This document shows, one piece after another, positions 24,549 to 29,954 of a stretch of DNA of 29,954 nt. The first letter of the stretch is position 1. Every line of letters starts with the position of its first letter. Under the pieces are notes generated by a model. The model was given only the letters and a program-made list of their open reading frames with translations. It made no database searches and had not been told where the DNA came from. The position numbers were made by a program, and so were the translations under genes. Source of the DNA: Chloroflexota bacterium. Lineage in GTDB: Bacteria; Chloroflexota; Dehalococcoidia; UBA3495. The stretch covers positions 1-29,954 of the forward strand of contig JADFNR010000027.1 of assembly GCA_022563275.1 (NCBI GenBank), read 5' to 3'.

Positions 24549-26264
24549 TCACACCCGGCCCTTGTCGAAATGGGTCTTGGCGCCGGTGCCGTATAGCCGC
24601 AGGGCTCCCTGGTCGCCGGAGGCGTTGGGGCGCTGGAAGATCCAGTTCTGCCAGGCGCTCAGGCGTCCGAAAATCTTGCTCTCCATGGTCTCCGGCCCGC
24701 CGAAGCGGAGGCTGGCTTCCATGCCGGTTAGGGCGTCGGGCGAGAAGCTGGCCCGCTCTTCCAGGGCCAACCGCACTTCGTCCTCCCAGTCCAAGTCGTC
24801 GGGGATGAAAGTGACCAAACCCAGGTCCATGGCGGCCTGCGCGTCCAGGTCGCTCCCAGTCTGTTCCCGAACGGCGTCGATGGAGTTGGGCTGTCCCAAG
24901 AAGCGTCCCTCCAGCCGGGTGAGCCCGTTGACCATGGGCAGGGGGCCGAAGTTCATGCCGGTCGGCCGGACCGCCGCCGGGACTGCGGGCGAGTCTAAAT
25001 CATCTTCGCCCGTGACGTCTTCAAATACGCCGTCCAGCATGTAGCACCGGTCGGCGGCCAGCGCCAACTCCAGCAGGGTCCCGGTGAAACAGCTCCCCGG
25101 CTCGATCAGCGTAACCAGCGACCGGGAGCTTACGTCCAGGCGTTTCAGCGTGCGCTTCAGGTAGAGGGTTATCTCCCTGACCAGCCAATCGGATGCATTG
25201 TCCAATAGGAGTTCGTCGTAGGCCGCCACGAGGCTGTTGTCGCCACGGGTCCGAAACACCCAGGTACCGGCCTCGCTCTCGTTCAGCCTGAGGTGCAGTA
25301 TGGCGTCGTCCAACTGCCGGGCCAGGGCCAAGGGCCAGAACTTGTCGCCGGCGGCGTGGATGCCGTCAACGCTGCTTGGCGGGGCCTCGGTGGGGCCTTC
25401 CACCATGAAATAGGCCACTCCCAGCTCACGGTCCAGGTCGATGGTTAAATTTTGGTAGCGCACCTGGTCTGCATCGATATGGCGCTCCAGAGGCGTCAGT
25501 TCGATGCCCTGGGCGGACGCGGGGCGGTCAGACTTCTGGGCGGTCTCCGACGCCTTCTGGGATACGGCCTGGTCGAAGGTGGAGCGGGGCGGTGTTTGGT
25601 CCACCAACCGCCATTCCAGGGCCCGGCTGCCCCGGACCCCTTCCGAGGTGGTGCAGAGAAAGTCGGCGTGGTCGCGCCGTACTCCGCGTTTGTCCACCAG
25701 GCGGGTCAGCCCGCCGGTGCCGGGCAGCACCGCCAGCAAGGGCAACTCGGGGAGGGACACGGTGCTGGAGCCGTCATCGATCAGCAGGATATGCTCACAG
25801 GCGAGGGCCAGCTCGTAGCCGCCGCCCGCGGCGGGGCCGTTGATGGCGCAGATGTAGGTCTGACCCGAGTTCGCCGAGGCGTCTTCCATGGCGTTCCGGG
25901 TCTCATTGGTGAACTTGCAAAAATTCACCTTGAACCCGTGGCCCGACTGGCCCAGCATCTTGATGTTTGCCCCGGCGCAGAACACCCGGTCCTTGGCGGA
26001 GGTGATGACGACTGCGCCGACCTCCGGGTGCTCGAACCGCAGCCGCTGCACGGCGTCGTATAGTTCGATGTCCACGCCCAGATCGTAGGAATTTAGTTTG
26101 AGTTCATAACCGGGGACTAGGGGTTGGTCTTCCTGGACATCCAGGCTCAGCCGGGCGACCCGGCCGTCTATGCTCAGCCGCCAGTGTTTGTACTGGGCGG
26201 GGCTGGTGGCGAAATCCACGAAAAAGCTTGTTTGTTGACCCGGCGCCGTCTTGGTTTCAGCCAT
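24549..26264 (-). CDS. boxC: Benzoyl-CoA dihydrodiol/epoxide lyase BoxC
   Basis: 571 residues, in the range of BoxC, a double crotonase-fold enzyme that hydrolytically opens 2,3-epoxybenzoyl-CoA to 3,4-dehydroadipyl-CoA semialdehyde and formate. The N-terminal half holds AVVITSAKDRVFCAGANIKMLGQSGHGFKVNFCKFTNETRNAMED and INGPAAGGGYELALACEHILL, the crotonase oxyanion region with the BoxC-type FKVNFCKFTNETRN block. The C-terminal half carries LIEPGSCFTGTLLELALAADRCYML. The open frame continues 370 codons upstream on the minus strand over the divergent gene, but that extension is antisense. ATG 26264 begins MAETKTAPGQ, as expected for BoxC. First gene of the operon boxC-boxB-ligase. Confidence 0.93.
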   Translation of the reverse strand: MAETKTAPGQQTSFFVDFATSPAQYKHWRLSIDGRVARLSLDVQEDQPLVPGYELKLNSYDLGVDIELYDAVQRLRFEHPEVGAVVITSAKDRVFCAGANIKMLGQSGHGFKVNFCKFTNETRNAMEDASANSGQTYICAINGPAAGGGYELALACEHILLIDDGSSTVSLPELPLLAVLPGTGGLTRLVDKRGVRRDHADFLCTTSEGVRGSRALEWRLVDQTPPRSTFDQAVSQKASETAQKSDRPASAQGIELTPLERHIDADQVRYQNLTIDLDRELGVAYFMVEGPTEAPPSSVDGIHAAGDKFWPLALARQLDDAILHLRLNESEAGTWVFRTRGDNSLVAAYDELLLDNASDWLVREITLYLKRTLKRLDVSSRSLVTLIEPGSCFTGTLLELALAADRCYMLDGVFEDVTGEDDLDSPAVPAAVRPTGMNFGPLPMVNGLTRLEGRFLGQPNSIDAVREQTGSDLDAQAAMDLGLVTFIPDDLDWEDEVRLALEERASFSPDALTGMEASLRFGGPETMESKIFGRLSAWQNWIFQRPNASGDQGALRLYGTGAKTHFDKGRV

Positions 26265-26339
26265 GTCGCTCGGTCCGTTTCGGAACGATTTGGTCAATCT
26301 TATCAGAACGGGCGGAGATTGGACGCGGTACGGACGGCG

Positions 26340-26368
26340 TTGACAGCGGTGTGGGCCATTAATACACT
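26340..26368 (+). promoter_or_regulatory. Sigma70 promoter for the luciferase-like gene divergent from the box operon
   Basis: TTGACA (26340-26345), a 17-bp spacer and TACACT (26363-26368). The -35 lies in GCGTTGACAGCG, identical over 12 bases to the promoter at 10512-10523. Expected transcription start is about 26375, giving a leader of ~80 nt before ATG 26457. Confidence 0.75.
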
Positions 26369-26400
26369 TTCGACCGGCCAATCTCTCGTACCGGCCCGGA

Positions 26401-26415
26401 TTCAGCGGCGCTGAA
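26401..26415. promoter_or_regulatory. Inverted repeat in the 5' leader, box/luciferase divergent region
   Basis: TTCAGC-GGC-GCTGAA is a perfect 6-bp inverted repeat with a three-base centre. A second small dyad, TACGG (26422-26426) / CCGTA (26432-26436), follows 6 bp later, just before the Shine-Dalgarno. Either could be a regulator site or a leader hairpin. Confidence 0.45.
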
Positions 26416-26456
26416 GAGAAATACGGACGCACCGTACCGTAAAAGGAAGAACAGCC

Positions 26457-27416
26457 ATGAAATACGGGTTCACCATACCGGGGAGCGGACCGCTTTCGGC
26501 GCCCGAGTCCATGAGGGCCTTGGTGCGCCGGGGCGAAGACCTGGGGTTTGACACGGTGGTCTGCCCCGACCATATCGTCTTCCCCAAAGACATCTCCTCG
26601 CCCTATCCCTACAACGAACAGGCCGTGCACCCCGGCAGTATCGGAGGGGCCTGCCTTGACCAGCTCACGGTGTTGGCGTTCATCGCGGGCCAGACCACCA
26701 CCCTGCGCTTGGGGACCAGCGTCATGATAGTGCCCCACCGCAACCCCATCGTCGCCGCCAAGGCCCTGGCCACCCTGGACGTGCTGTCCAATGGGCGGGT
26801 GACCCTGGGAGTTGGGGCCGGCTGGCTCAGAGAGGAGTTTGAAACGCTGGACCTGCCGTCCTTCGACGAAAGAGGGGCGGTTACCGACGAATATATCCGG
26901 GCCTTCATCGAGCTTTGGACCTCGGACGATCCGGCCTTTGAGGGCAAGTACGTTAATTTCTCCAATATCCATTTCCTGCCCAAGCCGGTGCAGAAACCAC
27001 ACATCCCCATCTGGGTGGGGGGCGAGAGCAACCGGGCCATCAGGCGGGCCGCCCGCATGGGTAACGCCTGGCACCCCCTGGGGACCAACCCCGATTTCCC
27101 ACTGGGAACCCCCGAGTTGCTCAAGGCGTCCATGGACCGGTTGGCGGCCCGCACTGAGCGCGAGGGACGGGACCCTCGAGATGTGGAGGTTGCGTTCCGG
27201 GTGTCCACTTTCGATCCAGACTCGGACGGGTCCAGCGGAATCCCCTTCGCCGGCCCCCCGGAGAAGGTGGCCGAGGACATCCGCACCTACGAAGCCATGG
27301 GCGTCACCAATCTGATCTTCGATTTTGGCGGGGTGGCCAGTTCCAAGGTAGGCGATCCCAGCGGCATCATCGCGATGCAAGAAGCTCTGGCCCTGCGGGT
27401 CTGGCCCAAGGTCTAA
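26457..27416 (+). CDS. LLM-class F420-dependent oxidoreductase
   Basis: 319 residues, luciferase-like TIM barrel. Visible blocks are MKYGFTIPGSG, GEDLGFDTVVCPDHIVFPKD, TTLRLGTSVMIVPHRNPIVAAKALATLDVLSNGRVTLGVGAGWLREEFETL, HFLPKPVQKPHIPIWVGGESNRAIRRAARMGNAWHPLG and GPPEKVAEDIRTYEAMGVTNLIFDF. They place it in the 'probable F420-dependent oxidoreductase' group with the gene at 14806. AAGGAAG is a few bases before ATG 26457. It is transcribed away from boxC across a 190-bp shared regulatory region, and could act on aromatic or ring-derived compounds, but this is inferred from position only. Confidence 0.9.
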   Translation: MKYGFTIPGSGPLSAPESMRALVRRGEDLGFDTVVCPDHIVFPKDISSPYPYNEQAVHPGSIGGACLDQLTVLAFIAGQTTTLRLGTSVMIVPHRNPIVAAKALATLDVLSNGRVTLGVGAGWLREEFETLDLPSFDERGAVTDEYIRAFIELWTSDDPAFEGKYVNFSNIHFLPKPVQKPHIPIWVGGESNRAIRRAARMGNAWHPLGTNPDFPLGTPELLKASMDRLAARTEREGRDPRDVEVAFRVSTFDPDSDGSSGIPFAGPPEKVAEDIRTYEAMGVTNLIFDFGGVASSKVGDPSGIIAMQEALALRVWPKV

Positions 27417-27431
27417 CCCAGCCTCTATATT

Positions 27432-27450
27432 CCGGTGCGCCCCCCACCGG
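27432..27450 (+). terminator. Weak terminator hairpin after the luciferase-like gene
   Basis: CCGGTG (27432-27437) pairs with CACCGG (27445-27450) across a 7-nt C-rich loop, 15 bp after the stop codon. A short palindrome CCGGTACCGG (27447-27456) overlaps it. No T-run follows. Confidence 0.3.
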
Positions 27451-27563
27451 TACCGGCCGCCCTGAGAATAATGAAGGAACTCGGTTTCACGACTATGCTA
27501 TTTCTGGCGTATGATGTCTGAATTATGTAGGTATTTGCGATGAATTTGGTATGAAACCCAGGG

Positions 27564-27624
27564 TTGACGTTGTCAATCGACGGAATGAGACTTTATGCTG
27601 GTCGCGAATGCATTAAGCGTTCGC
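27564..27624. promoter_or_regulatory. Dyad and hairpin upstream of the histidine kinase gene
   Basis: TTGAC-GTT-GTCAA (27564-27576) is a perfect 5-bp inverted repeat, and its left arm resembles a -35 (TTGACG), though no -10 lies at the right spacing. Farther on, GCGAATGC (27604-27611) pairs with GCGTTCGC (27617-27624) around loop ATTAA with one G-T wobble. The rest of 27417-27691 holds no gene. Confidence 0.4.
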
Positions 27625-27691
27625 CTGATTTAACCCTTATTTTGGGCCTCTGGTCCAAAATTCGGTTCCGATATTCACCTAGTTGGTCCCA

Positions 27692-29954
27692 ATGTCTGTT
27701 TCCCAACAGCGGTCTCAAGAATTAGACATACTGGTCGAGATCACGGAGATTCTGACCGGGCGTCTGCCGTTCCTGGAAAAATGCGAATCGGTCTTGGCCG
27801 TGTTGGCCAGATTCACCGACTCGGATGCCGTTTTTCTACGAGAATTTGATTCGGAAAACTCCACCCTGGAGGTCATCGCTTACTATTTTGACCAGCCCCC
27901 GGGCGAGGATCTCCAGATCGTTACGTCGGTTACCGCCGACCAGGCAATCAAGGCATTGGAGAATGATTCGCCGTTCGTGATCGGAGACCGTTCGGCTATT
28001 GAAGCTTGGCATCGAGGATATACGGCGTTGGGCATGATTTCTGCGCTGGTGGTCCCGATCCATATCGACGGGGAATTATTTGGAACTCTTGGATTTGGGT
28101 CAAGGTCCGCAGACCAATTCCAAGAGGAAATAGTCCCGGTGGTCACATCCATCGCCGTTATGGTCGGTATGATGGTTGCGAATGCGGAACTGCAAGAGAT
28201 CAACGAGGTTGAAGCCCACATCGGCCGAATCGTAAGCGCGCCTTTGGTGGGACCCGACATCTTCGAGATGTTTGCCGCACAAGCTGCGAGGATAATCGAT
28301 TTTGACCATCTCGCACTGAATTCGGTCAATTTCAAAGAAGACACCTTTATCACCGAATTCCTATTCGGCATGGGAGTGCCAAATTATTCCGTTGGTAAGG
28401 CCCATATGCTCGAGGGTACCGCCCTAGACGTAGTGGCTCGTTCGAGGGCCGGCCGATGCTTTAATTTGCTCAACGATGGAGAGACGGAGCCAAAATACCG
28501 CCTGGCGGAAGCATTCATCGCCGCCGGGGGCCGTTACTTGCTGGACGTTCCGTTCATCGTTGGTGACCAAGTCATCGGCACCATGGGATTCAACCGGTCT
28601 TCACGCCCATTTTCCAGAAAAGACTTGGCCAAAGCTGAGAGGCTGGGGAACCTAATGGCCGGCGCTTTAGCTGATTTTAAACAACAGCAATATAGGGCCC
28701 AAGCCGAACAGGAGATCAGCAAAAATAAGGCCATCCTTGAGGCAGAGGCCGCGATAGGTCGAATCTTGAGCGCGCCTTTGAGCAGACCCGGCGCATCCGA
28801 GGCGCTGATATCTGAGATCGCGAATATCATATCTCTGGACCATATCGTGATCGCGGCCGTGGATATCGAAACTGAGATTTATACCACAGATTTCATCGAA
28901 TTCTTGCACGACCCGAGATTGATGCTGCTGAATATTACCGGCAATCCTTATGCGGGGTCGATCACCGGGGAGGTCGTAAGATGCGGAACGGGTCAGATCA
29001 TCTATTCTGACGATCCGAGGTTGGTGTCCGGACAGTTGCCCCGCGCCAAAAGGATGTTCGATCAGGGTTACAAAACAATGATGGCCGCCCCACTGGTGTT
29101 CGAGGGAAAAATCATCGGCACACTGGTCCTCTTGTCCCGGCGCGAAAAAGAGTACGGCGAAAAAGACCTGGCCATCGCCGACCGAATAGGAAATCTGCTG
29201 GCTGGCGCACTCGCGACCTTCAAGATAACCGCCGAGAGGGACCGGGCCCAATCTGCCCTCTCGGAGAGTGACGGGCGTTTTAGGCAGATCGCGGATAGCA
29301 TCCGCGGCGTCTTCTGGCTTGTTGAATTAGACCCCCATCGATTGATCTATGCGAGTCCGAATGCTGAAGAAGTATGGGACCGGTCATTAACCGATATTTA
29401 CGATGACTTTAGTGTGATATTCGACAATATTCATCCCGAAGACCGGACAAGAATCCAGCAGGACAGCGCTGGTGCGGACCGGATCGGCGATCTTGATATT
29501 GAATATAGAATCATCAAACGCGACGGCTCAGTGCGGTGGATCCATAGCCGCGGCTTCCCGATCAAGGACAGCAGCGGGAAATTGTACAGAATGAGTGGGA
29601 TCGCCGAGGACATAACCGATCGAAAATTGGAACTCGAAAGAATCACCGAAGCCGGCCGCCTGCTTTCCGTCGGAGAACTGGCATCTGGAGTGGCCCATGA
29701 GATCAACAATCCATTGGCTGTCATCAATCTTTACGCTGAAATGTTGATGGACCAAGATCTTCCCATATCGGTGACCGAGGACCTGAAGGTGATCTCGGCC
29801 CAGGGTAAACGGGCGGCAACCATCGTGCGGAACCTACTGCAATTCGCGAGGAAGTCCTCTCCGAAGATCACAACGGTTGACGCGAGAGAATTCATTGAAC
29901 GTTGCGTGGAACTAAAGGGCCACGACTTCCGGATAAACAACATTTCGGTTTCGA
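27692..29954 (+). CDS. Multi-GAF, PAS-containing sensor histidine kinase, C-terminus beyond window
   Basis: The frame is open from ATG 27692 to the window end (754 codons) with no stop. GAF domain 1 covers about residues 10-170; domains 2 (~174-345) and 3 (~352-522) both begin with the motif E-A-x-I-G-R-I-(V/L)-S-A-P-L, indicating internal duplication. A PAS domain follows (~525-630, starting FRQIADSIRGVFWLVE) with a PAC-type end GIAEDITDRK. The HisKA segment LLSVGELASGVAHEINNPLAVINLYAEML holds the phospho-acceptor His669. The HATPase domain lies outside. No membrane helix or signal peptide is seen, so it is a cytoplasmic sensor of unknown ligand. Codon use is visibly more AT-rich than its neighbours (ATA, AGA, AAT), suggesting a different origin or weaker selection. 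Confidence 0.9.
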   Translation, partial: MSVSQQRSQELDILVEITEILTGRLPFLEKCESVLAVLARFTDSDAVFLREFDSENSTLEVIAYYFDQPPGEDLQIVTSVTADQAIKALENDSPFVIGDRSAIEAWHRGYTALGMISALVVPIHIDGELFGTLGFGSRSADQFQEEIVPVVTSIAVMVGMMVANAELQEINEVEAHIGRIVSAPLVGPDIFEMFAAQAARIIDFDHLALNSVNFKEDTFITEFLFGMGVPNYSVGKAHMLEGTALDVVARSRAGRCFNLLNDGETEPKYRLAEAFIAAGGRYLLDVPFIVGDQVIGTMGFNRSSRPFSRKDLAKAERLGNLMAGALADFKQQQYRAQAEQEISKNKAILEAEAAIGRILSAPLSRPGASEALISEIANIISLDHIVIAAVDIETEIYTTDFIEFLHDPRLMLLNITGNPYAGSITGEVVRCGTGQIIYSDDPRLVSGQLPRAKRMFDQGYKTMMAAPLVFEGKIIGTLVLLSRREKEYGEKDLAIADRIGNLLAGALATFKITAERDRAQSALSESDGRFRQIADSIRGVFWLVELDPHRLIYASPNAEEVWDRSLTDIYDDFSVIFDNIHPEDRTRIQQDSAGADRIGDLDIEYRIIKRDGSVRWIHSRGFPIKDSSGKLYRMSGIAEDITDRKLELERITEAGRLLSVGELASGVAHEINNPLAVINLYAEMLMDQDLPISVTEDLKVISAQGKRAATIVRNLLQFARKSSPKITTVDAREFIERCVELKGHDFRINNISVS

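Noticed and set aside
26265..27380. Minus-strand extension of boxC to 943 residues
   Set aside because: The extra part is antisense to the luciferase-like gene at 26457-27416, is not crotonase-like, and covers the divergent promoter region.

Overview
The window is GC-rich, densely coded bacterial DNA holding about 21 protein genes and no rRNA, tRNA or CRISPR array that I can see. The gene mix suggests an aerobic, probably marine Chloroflexota of the SAR202/Dehalococcoidia kind. It has four paralogous luciferase-like flavin/F420 oxidoreductases, a molybdenum hydroxylase, a Thr-Pro-rich protein and a short interspersed repeat beginning GTCATTCTGAGG. This assignment is inference; no marker gene is present.

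Layout. 1-5565 (+): a LolCDE/MacB-like ABC export operon with two FtsX-type permeases (the first cut by the window edge) and two ATPases, one carrying an AbrB-like C-terminal tail. 5776-6273 (+): a Thr-Pro-repeat protein that looks truncated at its 5' end. 6401-9113 (+): a xanthine-dehydrogenase-family molybdopterin subunit without its usual FeS and FAD partners, then a cupin. 9158-10439 (+): a luciferase-like monooxygenase behind a near-perfect sigma70 promoter overlapped by an 8-bp inverted repeat. 10515-13250 (+): a promoter, a protein of unknown function, a gene interrupted by an in-frame TGA, and an NHL-propeller protein. 13432-16191 (+): a luciferase-like enzyme, a small membrane protein, another luciferase-like enzyme and a PaaI-type thioesterase. 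16377-20813 (-): tldD, pmbA/tldE, a GNAT acetyltransferase and a class-III-like zinc alcohol dehydrogenase, read in that order. 20814-21424: a gene-free stretch with a repeat. 21425-26264 (-): boxC, boxB and benzoate-CoA ligase, most of the aerobic box pathway for benzoyl-CoA, with no boxA in the window. 26340-27416 (+): a fourth luciferase-like enzyme, divergent from the box operon. 27692 to the end (+): a multi-GAF/PAS sensor histidine kinase that runs off the window.

The standout is 11740-12309. The TGA at 12061-12063 is followed in frame by Gly-Ser-Cys and a continuous conserved coding frame. This matches the UGSC (seleno)protein family, so the gene very probably encodes a selenoprotein with Sec at residue 108. 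A hairpin with a GUG apical loop lies 20 nt after the TGA, where a bacterial SECIS is expected. A conventional annotation would split this gene into two fragments.

Working together: the box genes would activate benzoate and open its ring to C6 CoA intermediates. The luciferase-like enzymes, molybdenum hydroxylase, thioesterase and alcohol dehydrogenase look like an oxidative catabolic repertoire for recalcitrant organic matter. The UGSC cluster is probably a redox module of unknown substrate. It shares a near-identical promoter with the luciferase-like gene next to the box operon, which hints at co-expression.
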